Positions 38,036 to 46,037 of a stretch of 64,000 nt of DNA are shown here, in pieces (position 1 is the first letter of the stretch; every line of letters starts with the position of its first letter). Below the pieces are notes generated by a model, which ran no database searches, was not told where the DNA came from, and saw only the letters and a list, made by a program, of their open reading frames with translations. The DNA is from Symbiodinium natans (lineage: Eukaryota; Sar; Dinophyceae; Suessiales; Symbiodiniaceae), in the NCBI GenBank assembly GCA_905221605.1, contig CAJNDS010000757.1, positions 401,387 to 465,386 on the forward strand. Direction: 5' to 3'. Position numbers and translations under genes: made by a program.

Positions 38036-38116
38036 GTGGCTTGTATAGCAACGGTCTACAAAGAAGCCGATGTGGGTTCTTGCGGGTTTCAGAAGATACA
38101 GCGTGTGAAGTTCTGA
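38036..38116 (+). CDS. Terminal exon, unknown protein
   Basis: AATCATGCAG| at 38035 opens VACIATVYKEADVGSCGFQK then IQRVKF and TGA 38114-38116. Confidence 0.5.
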   Translation: MACIATVYKEADVGSCGFQKIQRVKF

Positions 38117-38159
38117 GATAGGCCGCGGTTTCGGGTGTTCAGCCTTGCAGGGCTTGGGC

Positions 38160-38283
38160 TTTTCTGGTCTTGGCAGCCCAGTGGTACCCTTTTCCCTTTT
38201 TTGGGTTCAAGGTTCCCTTATAAAGTAACTATCCCAAAAAAGGATGCCCTTACTATAATATGGTTACTGGGCTACCAAGTGGT
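38160..38283. mobile_element. Family B element, full length
   Basis: CTTGGCAGCCCAGTGGTACCC at the left and ATGGTTACTGGGCTACCAAG at the right. The clearest copy of the family (about 120 bp). Confidence 0.8.
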
Positions 38284-38301
38284 TTCTGGGTTTACGCACA
38301 G

Positions 38302-38364
38302 GCCACGCTCCTCTTCGACATGGGCACACCGCGGCCCGTTGGCAACGGGAACCGCAGTCCCTAA
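38302..38364 (+). CDS. Exon with repeat-derived stop
   Basis: TACGCACAG| at 38301 opens ATLLFDMGTPRPVGNGNRSP and reaches TAA 38362-38364, the first TAA of a CCCTAAA tract. Confidence 0.45.
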   Translation, partial: ATLLFDMGTPRPVGNGNRSP

Positions 38365-38524
38365 ACCCTAAACCCTAAACCCTAAACCCTAGGGCTCCAA
38401 GTATACAAATACTACCTACATTGGGGTCTAAAGTCCGCAGAATAATACCTCCTTTGGATTCAGGGTTTAGGACACTCTAAACCCTAAATCCTAAACCCTA
38501 AACCCTAAACCCTAGACACCGCAG

Positions 38525-38603
38525 CTGCAACGTCAGGTTGTTTGACATCACGCAGATGCACCTCAAATTCCTGCGGCGGAACCCGCACACGGACACCATC
38601 TGA
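38525..38603 (+). CDS. Terminal exon, unknown protein
   Basis: ACACCGCAG| at 38524 opens CNVRLFDITQMHLKFLRRNP then HTDTI and TGA 38601-38603. CCCTAAA left, TTTAGGG right. Confidence 0.55.
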
Positions 38604-38728
38604 TGTGGGGCGAAAGGGTTTAGGGTTTAGGGTTTAGGGTGAAACCTTTCTCAGCCCTTCAGGAGTGTTCAGGAGTCCTATCCCATGTTAATCCTACACC
38701 TCACCTCCGGAGGGTATGATTTTTACAG

Positions 38729-38766
38729 CTTGCGGCTACTGTGCGCCTTTGCTGGGCCGGCTCAGG
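38729..38766 (+). CDS. Mini-exon
   Basis: TATGATTTTTACAG| is a strong acceptor; the donor is GGCTCAGG|GTTTAGG. Two frames open (LRLLCAFAGPAQ or LAATVRLCWAGS). Confidence 0.4.
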
Positions 38767-38839
38767 GTTTAGGATTCTAGTGTTTAGGCTTGGTCCTAGC
38801 CCTAAACCAGTAAGGGACTTCTGGCTAGCCCTTCGAGGA

Positions 38840-38945
38840 GTAAACCCTAAACCCTAAACCCTAAATCCTAAACCCTAAATCCTAAACCCTAAACCCTAAA
38901 CCCTAAACCCTAAACCCTAAACCCTAAACCCTAAACCCTAAACCC
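38840..38945 (+). repeat. (CCCTAAA)n, about 14 copies
   Basis: Near-perfect heptamers with two AATCC variants. Confidence 0.9.
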
Positions 38946-38965
38946 ACATTGTCGCAAAACTGAAG

Positions 38966-39025
38966 GAGCCAAACCTCGATGATGAGATTCACTGCAGCAT
39001 GCCAAGCCTGCGCCACTTGTTTCAA
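38966..39025 (+). CDS. Internal exon, 20 codons
   Basis: AACTGAAG| and TTGTTTCAA|GTTTCGG enclose EPNLDDEIHCSMPSLRHLFQ; the frame is also open upstream (HIVAKLK). CCCTAAA left, TTTAGGG right. Confidence 0.5.
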
Positions 39026-39164
39026 GTTTCGGGTTTCGGGTTTAGGGTTTAGGGTTTAGGGTTTAGGGTTTAGGGGGCATACTGGATAGATGTGGAGTAG
39101 GAGCTTGTGGGTGTGCTTAGCTATGTTCTAGGGTGATTTCATCAGAGCGTTTAGACCCCTTTCA

Positions 39165-39415
39165 TCCTGAACTCTCAACCCTAGGCCCTAGGGGCCTCAG
39201 CCAATCTCCTAATCAAACTATGAACCCTAAACCCCTACATAAAACCCCTAAACCCCCTAGGCAAAGGGGTCTGTCACTTAGACCCAAACCCCGAACCCTA
39301 ACCCTAAACCCTAAACCCCGAAACCCCCAAACCCTAAACCCTCAACCCTCAACCCGCAACCCTAAACCCTAAACCCCCAAACACCCAAACCCCAAACTAA
39401 ACCCAACTCCGGCAG
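39165..39415 (+). repeat. Degenerate CCCTAAA block
   Basis: CCCTAAA with CCCCTAGG, CCCGAAA and CCCTCAA variants. No gene. Confidence 0.7.
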
Positions 39416-39496
39416 GCTAGAAGCCCATAAACCTCAACGGGTGAAGCCTCCATGCGCGCAAAGTGCGAAGGGCCCGAAACCCTTAACGTGCCAAGG
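39416..39496 (+). CDS. Internal exon, basic
   Basis: CTCCGGCAG| at 39415 and TGCCAAGG|GTTTAGGG at 39497. The frame reads LEAHKPQRVKPPCAQSAKGP. Donor in repeat. Confidence 0.45.
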
Positions 39497-39541
39497 GTTT
39501 AGGGGTTAGGGGTTTAGGGTTTACGGTTGCTGTGTCTCAAG

Positions 39542-39625
39542 CCTAGTCACGGCTTATACATTAACAGCAAGAACCATCATCTTCTGAACACGGTACTCCA
39601 CATGAACCAACACATACGACCCTAA
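39542..39625 (+). CDS. Exon with repeat-derived stop
   Basis: GTCTCAAG| opens PSHGLYINSKNHHLLNTVLH then MNQHIRP, and TAA 39623-39625 inside CCCTAAA. Confidence 0.45.
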   Translation, partial: PSHGLYINSKNHHLLNTVLHMNQHIRP

Positions 39626-39698
39626 ATTTTGGGTTTAGGGTTTAGGAGACCCTAAGAGTTTAAGCGCTCAAGCAGTGGCCTTGGAGCACTAATTGCAG

Positions 39699-39759
39699 AA
39701 GAGCCCATGCGGCCGTGAACTGCGATTCCCAGTGGTGCCCGTGTTCCCTGTGCTTACGG
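39699..39759 (+). CDS. Internal exon, unknown protein
   Basis: TAATTGCAG| at 39698 and TTACGG|GTTTTGCC at 39760. The frame reads KSPCGRELRFPVVPVFPVLT. Confidence 0.5.
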
Positions 39760-39902
39760 GTTTTGCCCCTCTAACCCTAAACCCTCAACCCTGTTCCGTG
39801 CTTAAGGTTCATGTTTACCCGCCGTAAGATGCTTTTTAAATATTCGTGTCAGGGTACACTGAGGCCCTTGTTAATGGGTACATGGGTCAGGGGGGGGGTG
39901 TT

Positions 39903-40000
39903 CAGGTTTAGGGTTTAGGGTTTAGAGTTTAGGGTTTAGGGTTAGGGTTTAGGGTTTAGGGTTTAGGGTTTAGGGTTTAGGGTTTAGGGTTTAGGGCGTT
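39903..40000 (+). repeat. (TTTAGGG)n, about 13 copies
   Basis: Near-perfect tract. Confidence 0.9.
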
Positions 40001-40027
40001 CCGGGCTTGGTGCCCTGACGCACGCAG

Positions 40028-40077
40028 GGCGCTTCATCCGCCCGACGGATTGGCAGACCTTCTGTGGCAAGGCTGGG
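40028..40077 (+). CDS. Internal exon, unknown protein
   Basis: CGCACGCAG| at 40027 and AGGCTGG|GTTGAGGG at 40078. Frame RFIRPTDWQTFCGKA; another open frame is ALHPPDGLADLLWQGW. Confidence 0.4.
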
Positions 40078-40172
40078 TTGAGGGTATACCCTAAACCCTA
40101 AACCTTAAACCCTAAACCCTAAACCCTAAACCCTGAGGTTCATTGTACTTAATTAACCAGTTGTGACTGTTG

Positions 40173-40372
40173 GAGGTTCATGGTACTTATCAACCCTTGG
40201 TAGCCCAGTGGTACCCTTTGCCCTTTTTTTTGGTTCAAGGTTCCCTGATAAAGCAACCAACCCCAAAACGGACTGTACTTGTAAGCCCCTTTAATGCCAA
40301 AAATATGGTTATAAGCACATTTGTAAGTACAGTTATCATTGGTTAACAAGTGCCAGGAACCTCCAAGTAAGG
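40173..40372. mobile_element. Family H element with nested family B element
   Basis: Outer termini TTGGAGGTTCATGGTACTTA and AAGTGCCAGGAACCTCCAA are inverted repeats. Inside, at about 40196-40266, lies the left part of a family B element (TTGGTAGCCCAGTGGTACCC). Confidence 0.65.
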
Positions 40373-40640
40373 TTCAAGGGCTTTGCGGGGGTTTACGGGG
40401 TGTTTTGGCGGTTTAGGGTTAAGGGGTTGAGGGTTATGTAGGTTAAGGGTATACCTATAAGGTTCAAGGGCTTTACGGGGGCTTGCGCGTGTTTTGGCGG
40501 TTTAGGGTTTTGGGTTTAAGGGGTTGAGGGTTGAAGCTTTTTTTGAGGTTTTGGGTTGGCTGGGGTGATGCTGGGGCCAACTATTCATTCATGCCATCCA
40601 CTTTTTTCATATACTAATCCCACGTACTCCTTCAACTGCA
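40373..40640 (+). repeat. About 87-bp direct duplication, G-rich
   Basis: AAGGTTCAAGGGCTTT and GTGTTTTGGCGGTTTAGGGTT occur twice (40373 and 40460). No gene. Confidence 0.7.
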
Positions 40641-40713
40641 AACCACCTTCATGTATCGGCAGCGGGAGGCTCAGGGTTATAGTTACATCGGATGTGCGTT
40701 GAGGGAACCTTAA
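40641..40713 (+). CDS. Exon-like island with stop
   Basis: Frame TTFMYRQREAQGYSYIGCAL then REP and TAA 40711-40713. Acceptor unclear. Confidence 0.3.
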
Positions 40714-40769
40714 TTAAAAAACTGAAAACACCTGAACCCTACATCCGACCCTACATCATCGGTTTGCAG

Positions 40770-40787
40770 TGTACAGCGGCCTTCATG
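40770..40787 (+). CDS. Candidate 18-nt micro-exon
   Basis: GGTTTGCAG|, six codons CTAAFM, then |GTAAAAAA. Splice-like at both ends but too short to trust. Confidence 0.25.
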
Positions 40788-40852
40788 GTAAAAAAAGGGA
40801 GGCTTTGGGGTACCAAGAAGCCTCGGAGCCTCTAAGCCCCAAGCTAGGATGC

Positions 40853-40923
40853 CCTAAACCCTAAACCCTAAACCCTAAACCCTAAACCCTAAACCCTAAA
40901 CCCTAAACCCTAAACCCTAAACC
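40853..40923 (+). repeat. (CCCTAAA)n, about 10 copies
   Basis: Perfect heptamers immediately before the next exon. Confidence 0.9.
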
Positions 40924-40928
40924 TGGAG

Positions 40929-40999
40929 GTGGAGCGGTACGCCCAGAAGCAGCAGGATGGACCTCTCGCCCCAAAGGCTGCTTCGAGGGTTTCTGCAGG
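40929..40999 (+). CDS. Internal exon, unknown protein
   Basis: CCTGGAG| and TTCTGCAGG|GTTTAGGG bound VERYAQKQQDGPLAPKAASR. CCCTAAA left, TTTAGGG (10 copies) right. Confidence 0.55.
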
Positions 41000-41283
41000 G
41001 TTTAGGGTTTAGGGTTTAGGGTTTAGGGTTTAGGGTTTAGGGTTTAGGGTTTAGGGTTTAGGGTTTAGGGTGACCCTTCCTGAGCACTTTGGGGGTTTAG
41101 AGGGTTAAGAGATGTTAAGAGGGTTTTGGAGGGAAGAGAAAAAGGGGGTCAGAGGGCTCAGAGGGTTTAGTGGGTTTAGAGGGTTTCTGGAGGGTTTAGG
41201 GTTTTGAGGGCTTAGAGAGTTTTCGAGGGTTTACAGGCTTTGGAGGGTTCAGATGGTTTGGAGGGTTTTGTCTAAGACGGGGT
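41000..41283 (+). repeat. TTTAGGG tract then GGGTTTAGA variants
   Basis: Perfect heptamers to 41070, then a degenerate GAGGGTTTAGAGGG zone to 41260. Confidence 0.8.
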
Positions 41284-41346
41284 ATGGCGAACGCTCCTCC
41301 CTTCACAACCTTCATTAAACAAATCCAACATCCCCTGAACCGCTGA
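41284..41346 (+). CDS. Small open frame or terminal exon
   Basis: ATG at 41284: MANAPPFTTFIKQIQHPLNR and TGA 41344-41346. Complete 20-residue frame; could be a terminal exon read through its ATG. Confidence 0.35.
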   Translation: MANAPPFTTFIKQIQHPLNR

Positions 41347-41525
41347 GCCCAGACTCACGATGCCGAGTCCCTAAACCCTAAACCCTAAACCCTAAACCCT
41401 AAACCCTAAAAAACAAAAAACTAAACCCCAAACCCTAAAGCCTAGACCCAAACAAGCATTACACGTTGTCGCTACTGCTGTTTCTCTTGTTGTGACTACC
41501 ATCTACGACTGTTATTCGTATGCAG

Positions 41526-41560
41526 GCCCGGCATAAGGGGAGACCTGGCAAGTCTTTCGG
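41526..41560 (+). CDS. Mini-exon, basic
   Basis: TTATTCGTATGCAG| follows a pyrimidine-rich 60 nt; the donor is TTTCGG|GTTTAGAG. Frame ARHKGRPGKSF. Confidence 0.45.
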
Positions 41561-42099
41561 GTTTAGAGTTTTGGGTTTAGGGTCTAGAGTTTAGGTTTTA
41601 GGGTTTAGGGTTTTGTTTGGGCTCAGATTTAGGGTTTAGGGTATTTGGGTTTGCTTGAAACCCTAAAAGCCTTAAAGTTCTGAAGTCCTAAAGGCCTCAG
41701 AAATCCTGAGAAGCCTTAACCCCTAAACCCTAAGTCCCTACGTGCCAAACCCCTAAATCCCAATCACCTCAACCCTAAACCCTAAACCCTAAACCCTAAC
41801 CCTAAACCCTCAACCCTAAACCCTAAACCCTAAACCCCTGCAACCTAAAGCCCTATGACCCCTACTGTACGCCCTACAGCCCTGAATCTTCCACCCTGGG
41901 CCTTGCAGAGCCCTAAACCCGAAACCCGAAACCCTAAACCCTTAGCCCTAAACCCTACACCCTAAACCCCAAACCCTAAACCCTAACCCTAAACCCTAAA
42001 CCCTAACCCTTAACCCTTAACCCTAAACCCTAAACCCTACACCCTGAACCCCAAACCCTTAGCCCCAAACCCTAAACCCTAAACCCTCAACCCTTCCAG
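41561..42099. repeat. TTTAGGG then long degenerate CCCTAAA
   Basis: TTTAGGG variants to 41645, then CCCTAAA/CCCTTAA/CCCGAAA from 41770 to 42090. No gene recognised. Confidence 0.7.
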
Positions 42100-42175
42100 A
42101 GGCCTTGCCTCGCCTGGCACTGCGCATGCCGCAGGAGGGCGGCCTTGCGGCGAAGGGATCCTTTGGGATTGCAGG
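42100..42175 (+). CDS. Internal exon, unknown protein
   Basis: CCCTTCCAG| at 42099 and ATTGCAGG|GTGTTTAGGG at 42176. The frame reads ALPRLALRMPQEGGLAAKGS. CCCTAAA left, TTTAGGG right. Confidence 0.55.
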
Positions 42176-42515
42176 GTGTTTAGGGTTTAGGGTTTAGGGT
42201 TTAGGGTTTAGGGTTTAGGGTTTGGTTTAGGGTTTCGGGTTTCGGGTTTCCGCAGGTGAGGTTTAGAGTTTTTGGTGTTAGGGGTCTTTAAGGTTCAGGG
42301 CTTTGGGGGCCTTCGGGTCTTACGGATTCAGCGTGGTTTGGGGTTCGGGGTGTTTTGGGGGTTTTGTGTGTTTCAAGCGGTTTTGGGGTTTTGGGTTCAG
42401 GGCGTAGCACCCAATTCCCGGTAGGTTGTACAAGCAGGGCATGGGAAGGGGGCAGGGGCCGCGAAATTCCCAAAACCCTAGACCCGACACCCTAAACCCC
42501 ACCTTCATCCAAACT
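42176..42515. repeat. TTTAGGG tract and G/T-rich variants
   Basis: Eight heptamers, then GGGTTTCGG and GGGGTTTTG variants to 42410. No gene seen. Confidence 0.7.
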
Positions 42516-42602
42516 ATGGTAAGCTTAGTTTTAAGAATAGTTGAAGGAGGCCGTCTGAGAATGGGAACCGAAGTTGGTTGTTATTTAGCTTTCAGCTTTC
42601 AG
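42516..42602 (+). CDS. First-exon-like island
   Basis: ATG at 42516 opens MVSLVLRIVEGGRLRMGTEV then GCYLAFSFQ to CTTTCAG; the donor is not GT (CAG|GGCCC), so the right end is uncertain. Confidence 0.35.
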
Positions 42603-42692
42603 GGCCCTAAACCCTAAACCTGAATCCTTTCGCGCGGCTTCTTGTTGAGGGGCGACACGGGGGGTCCTGACAAAGAGGATTCTGCATTTTAG

Positions 42693-42783
42693 TGTGCCTG
42701 AGGATAACCCCCAGGATAGGGGATATCCCTCCAAAATCCTCAACTACATATTCCAGGAACACCCAGAAAAAAGAGCACTCTAA
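42693..42783 (+). CDS. Terminal exon, unknown protein
   Basis: TGCATTTTAG| at 42692 opens VPEDNPQDRGYPSKILNYIF then QEHPEKRAL and TAA 42781-42783, where the stop overlaps the first CTAAACC repeat. Confidence 0.5.
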
Positions 42784-42882
42784 ACCCTAAACCTGATTAC
42801 CTCTAAACCCCTAAACCCCCAACCCTAAACCGTACCACCTTAAACCCTAAACCCTAAACCGCGCCACCCTAAACCCCACCAG

Positions 42883-42984
42883 GACCCCAGGAAGTATCTC
42901 ATTGCGGGCAGCGCCCAACTCTCAGCCATGTCAGCCAAGTCCCTCATCGCAACCAGCAGCGGCCCGGTCGCGTGCAGAATCATG
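42883..42984 (+). CDS. Internal exon, 34 in-phase codons
   Basis: CCCCACCAG| at 42882 and ATCATG|GTTTTGG at 42985. The frame reads DPRKYLIAGSAQLSAMSAKS then LIATSSGPVACRIM. CCCTAAA left, TTTAGGG right. Confidence 0.6.
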
Positions 42985-43097
42985 GTTTTGGATTCAGGGT
43001 TTAGGGTTTAGGGTTTAGGTTTGGGGTTTAGGGTTCGGGGTTTAGAGTTTCGGGTTTGCGGTTTAGGGTTGCTAAGCCCCCTAAGCCCTACAACCAG

Positions 43098-43133
43098 ACC
43101 CCAACCCATGGCCCGCTGAACACTTCAGCCGAC
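43098..43133 (+). CDS. Mini-exon
   Basis: TACAACCAG| and GCCGAC|GTGGTTCC bound TPTHGPLNTSAD, 12 codons in phase. Confidence 0.35.
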
Positions 43134-43247
43134 GTGGTTCCGTAGGCCCTTGCGAATTTTGAACATCCGAAACCCTAACTCTAAATTAAACCTTCAATTG
43201 GGGTACAGAGGATCTTCTAGGAGGGGGGTTTAGGGTTCAGGGTTTAG

Positions 43248-43395
43248 GATTTAGATCCAGAGTAGGCCGTTATTCACTTTTTTGGGTTTCGGTATAAGCA
43301 CCTTCAAACCAACAAGGGTACCCTAAACCCTAAACTCCTACACCCCTAAACCCCTAAACCATTCTTTTGTCCTAGGTTACTCTTGGGTCTCGCCT
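43248..43395. mobile_element. Family C element with CCCTAAA insertion
   Basis: Left part ATCCAGAGTAGGCCGTTATTC...CAACAAGGGTA; CCCTAAACCCTAAACTCC inserted at 43320; right part CCTAGGTTACTCTTGGGTC. Confidence 0.6.
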
Positions 43396-43525
43396 TACTT
43401 AGGAAGATTTCTCAGAGGGTCTAAAGGGCCAACCTATGGGTTCGAGCTATGGGGTTTAGGGTTTAGGGCTTACAGTAGGGTTTGGGGTTAGGTTTTTGGG
43501 GTTTAGGCTTTAGGGTTGCTTGGAG

Positions 43526-43593
43526 GATGTCTGCCGGTGCAGCAAGCTTGTCATTTGTTTAAGGAGATGTCGTATGAGAAGCAGCGAAAGTAA
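43526..43593 (+). CDS. Terminal exon, unknown protein
   Basis: CTTGGAG| opens CLPVQQACHLFKEMSYEKQR and TAA 43591-43593. Two other frames are also open over this AT-poor segment. Confidence 0.35.
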
Positions 43594-43738
43594 GAGCAAA
43601 CATAGCAGCAACAAAATGAGTACAAATATCAATAAACTAACATTAGCTTTTGCAATGCTAGTCTGCTAATCATAGTAAAACAAATACACAAAAACTCAAC
43701 CCTAAACCCCTAAACCCTAAACCCGACCTGTTTACCCT

Positions 43739-43798
43739 ATGTTGCGTGAGAACAAATTAAAGAAAAGCTCAACTCCTGGTGCTCGGGGCAGACCCTAA
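43739..43798 (+). CDS. Small open frame with repeat-derived stop
   Basis: ATG at 43739: MLRENKLKKSSTPGARGRP and TAA inside CCCTAAA. Could be a complete 19-residue frame or part of an exon. Confidence 0.35.
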   Translation: MLRENKLKKSSTPGARGRP

Positions 43799-43885
43799 AC
43801 CCTAAACCCTAAACCCTAAACCCTAAACCCTGAACCCTAAACCCTAAACCCTAAACCCTAAACCCTAAACCCTAAACCCTAAACC
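43799..43885 (+). repeat. (CCCTAAA)n, about 12 copies
   Basis: Near-perfect heptamers between two exon-like islands. Confidence 0.9.
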
Positions 43886-43893
43886 CAGCTCAG

Positions 43894-43979
43894 TGGTGGA
43901 AGCCCAGGTAGCGCGAGGCCGCCTTCGCAGAGACACTTCTGGTTGCACCTCAAGGCCCTGCCCCCTTGCACAACTCAGG
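43894..43979 (+). CDS. Internal exon, unknown protein
   Basis: CAGCTCAG| at 43893 and CAACTCAGG|GTTTCAGG at 43980. Two open frames: GGSPGSARPPSQRHFWLHLK or VVEAQVARGRLRRDTSGCTS. Confidence 0.5.
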
Positions 43980-44453
43980 GTTTCAGGGTGTAGGGTTGAG
44001 GGCTTAGGGCTTAGAGCTTAGGATGGTTTAAGGATGAGGTTCTCAGGGTGTGGATTCGGCAGGGGTTGTTCTTTCGTTGTGGCTTGAGTTGGCTTTTTGG
44101 GCTGAGGGTGGCGGGGCTGATCTACATTATGCCTCGGAAAACAGGAACCCTTTTGTTCCTACGTTACTCTGTCATGGGTTCCCCGACTACCCCCGAGCCC
44201 CCTAGGTTCAACAACCTTTATTCGGCTCAATGGGGGGGGGGGTAGTTTAGAGGGGGGGTAGTACCCCTAAACCCTAAACACTAAACCCTAAACCCCAAAC
44301 CCTAAACCCTGCACCCTAAACCTTAACCCTTAACCCTTAACCCTAAACCCTAAACCCTAAACCGCCTAAACCCTAAACCCTAAACCCTAGAGGGGGGGTA
44401 ATAGGGGAACCCTTGACTCTTGGGTCTAGTTCTTCTTGTGTCCGACATGCCAG
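43980..44453. repeat. Degenerate TTTAGGG, open frame, CCCTAAA block
   Basis: GGGCTTAGG variants to 44040; a 65-codon frame (44048-44245) with a hydrophobic part, unsupported; CCCTAAA/CCCTTAA at 44268-44390. Confidence 0.5.
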
Positions 44454-44531
44454 GAGTTTCCTCAGTGCCCTATAGATGTACCATCATGTTTCGTACTTTC
44501 CAGGCTAGACCTTGACGGCCCAAGCCCTGAG
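44454..44531 (+). CDS. Internal exon, 26 in-phase codons
   Basis: ATGCCAG| at 44453 and AGCCCTGAG|GTTTAGGG at 44532. The frame reads EFPQCPIDVPSCFVLSRLDL then DGPSPE. Donor in the repeat. Confidence 0.6.
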
Positions 44532-44662
44532 GTTTAGGGTTGAGGGTTTTAGGGTTTTGGTTTAGGGTTTAGGCTTTAGGGCTTTAGGGCTTTAGGGTTT
44601 AGGGGTTAGGGTTTAGGGTTTAGGGTTTAGGGTTTAGGCTGAATAATAAGGCTTATCTACAG

Positions 44663-44707
44663 GCTCTGCACCGAACCACCCGAAGCCCCCAACCACCCGA
44701 ATATAGG
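44663..44707 (+). CDS. Mini-exon, 15 codons
   Basis: TTATCTACAG| and AATATAGG|GTTCAGGG bound ALHRTTRSPQPPEYR, in phase at both ends. Confidence 0.45.
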
Positions 44708-45320
44708 GTTCAGGGTTTAAGGTTTTAGGGGGTTGAGGCTTGAAGGTTTAAGGTTTAGGGTTTAGGGTTTCAACCGGGGGGGGGGGGGGGGGGGGGTGTT
44801 CGGAATAGTTGCTGAAGTATTCCCTTATGGCCCTTTCATTCTTCTCTAACCCCCCCCCCCCCCAAACACAAAAAAACAAACTGTTCTAATTATTAAGGCC
44901 TGTTCTCTTATGTTTCCTTTAAAATTATACTACAATAACCTCCCCCAAGAAACTTATTCTAGAGTGTAAGGCCCCCAGTAGTAGCCCTAAACCCTAAACC
45001 TGGGTACTTCTCTGGCTTGGATGTGTGGAGCCCTAAACGGGTTTAAGGCTCAGGGTTTAGGGTTTAGGGTGTAGGGTTTAGGGTTTACGGTTTAGGGTTT
45101 ACCCTTAAGCTTGAATGACAATCTCCAGTCTATACCTCCCTGGATCATCATTCTACCCCCCCCCCCCCCCCCAAAAAAAAAAAAAAAAAAGGTTTGGGGT
45201 TTAGGGTTTCGGGTCGGATGTCGGGTAGTCTTCTCCCCCCCCCCCCCCCCCCCTGAAAGGCTGCTGAGTCTTGGATCTAGGGTTTAGGGCTTAGGGTACC
45301 TAATTACTGCTAAGAGTCAG
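44708..45320. repeat. TTTAGGG variants, poly-G/C/A, dispersed element G
   Basis: Poly-G 44776-44797, poly-C 44850-44863, 45156-45172 and 45236-45253. Element piece CTGTTCTAATTATTAAGGCC at 44880-44990 recurs near 31740, 32895 and 61345. No gene. Confidence 0.6.
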
Positions 45321-45497
45321 TATTCCTGGGTCTTTGCTGTAAGCAAACCTGAATGCGATAAGGCGTCCTTGAATCCGGGGGTTGAGAGTAAGCCCAACTG
45401 CCGAAGGACTTCCACCCGGATGAGACGGGCAGGTGCACATGGGCACATGACAGAAAATGTGTTCCAGCACTTGCTCCCTAAAACCCCAACCCTTTAA
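45321..45497 (+). CDS. Terminal exon, 58 codons
   Basis: AAGAGTCAG| at 45320 opens YSWVFAVSKPECDKASLNPG then VESKPNCRRTSTRMRR and HMTENVFQHLLPK, to TAA 45495-45497. Long, charged, stop-free; one of the best islands. Confidence 0.55.
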   Translation, partial: YSWVFAVSKPECDKASLNPGVESKPNCRRTSTRMRRAGAHGHMTENVFQHLLPKTPTL

Positions 45498-45724
45498 ACC
45501 CTACAACAATAAACCCTAAACCCCTAAACCCCTCAACCCCTCAACCCCTAAATCCCTAATCCCCAAAAACCCTAACCCTTTAAACCCTACAACCCTAAAT
45601 TAAAGTCTAAGTCTAAACCCTATACGAAAAAGATTTTGGACAGACCCACCGGTTGGATAAACCCTAAAACCTGAACCCCAAAACCTAAACCCTAAGCCCT
45701 GAACCCTAAACCCTAATCCGTCAG
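45498..45724 (+). repeat. Degenerate CCCTAAA block
   Basis: CCCCTAAA, CCCCTCAA and CCCTTTAAA variants. No gene. Confidence 0.7.
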
Positions 45725-45750
45725 GAGTTGGTCCTGCTACCAGGCTCTTG
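45725..45750 (+). CDS. Candidate mini-exon
   Basis: CGTCAG| and GCTCTTG|GTAGCG bound ELVLLPGS. Confidence 0.3.
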
Positions 45751-45806
45751 GTAGCGAATTCGGCAAACCCTAAACCCTAAACCTCATATACCCCCATGTA
45801 CTTGAG

Positions 45807-45897
45807 GGATCAAGAAGGCTACCGAACTTCATGCCTTGCTAAGCGCAAGCAAGTTGCGCCAAGGGGAGCCCGAGGCCGTCTTGCAGGGCGGAGGAGG
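45807..45897 (+). CDS. Internal exon, unknown protein
   Basis: TACTTGAG| and GGAGGAGG|GTTTAGGG bound IKKATELHALLSASKLRQGE then PEAVLQGGG. CCCTAAA left, TTTAGGG right. Confidence 0.5.
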
Positions 45898-45942
45898 GTT
45901 TAGGGTTTAGGCTTTAGGGTTTAGGGTTTAGGGTTTAGGGCT
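45898..45942 (+). repeat. (TTTAGGG)n, about 6 copies
   Basis: Heptamers starting at the donor of the preceding exon. Confidence 0.85.
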
Positions 45943-45986
45943 CGAGAATTGCCACCTTAGCTGTTTGCGACGTTCATTCCAAGCAG

Positions 45987-46002
45987 GTTTTTTTTGCTCA
46001 AG
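45987..46002 (+). other. Spliced-leader-like sequence, degenerate
   Basis: GTTTTTTTTGCTCAAG resembles the 3' half of the dinoflagellate spliced leader (CATTTTGGCTCAAG) and lies 36 nt upstream of the ATG of the intronless gene at 46038, in the same orientation. The T run makes chance possible. Confidence 0.3.
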
Positions 46003-46037
46003 ACCAATTTTCCTCTGCTTCACCCCCGAAGGCTCAC

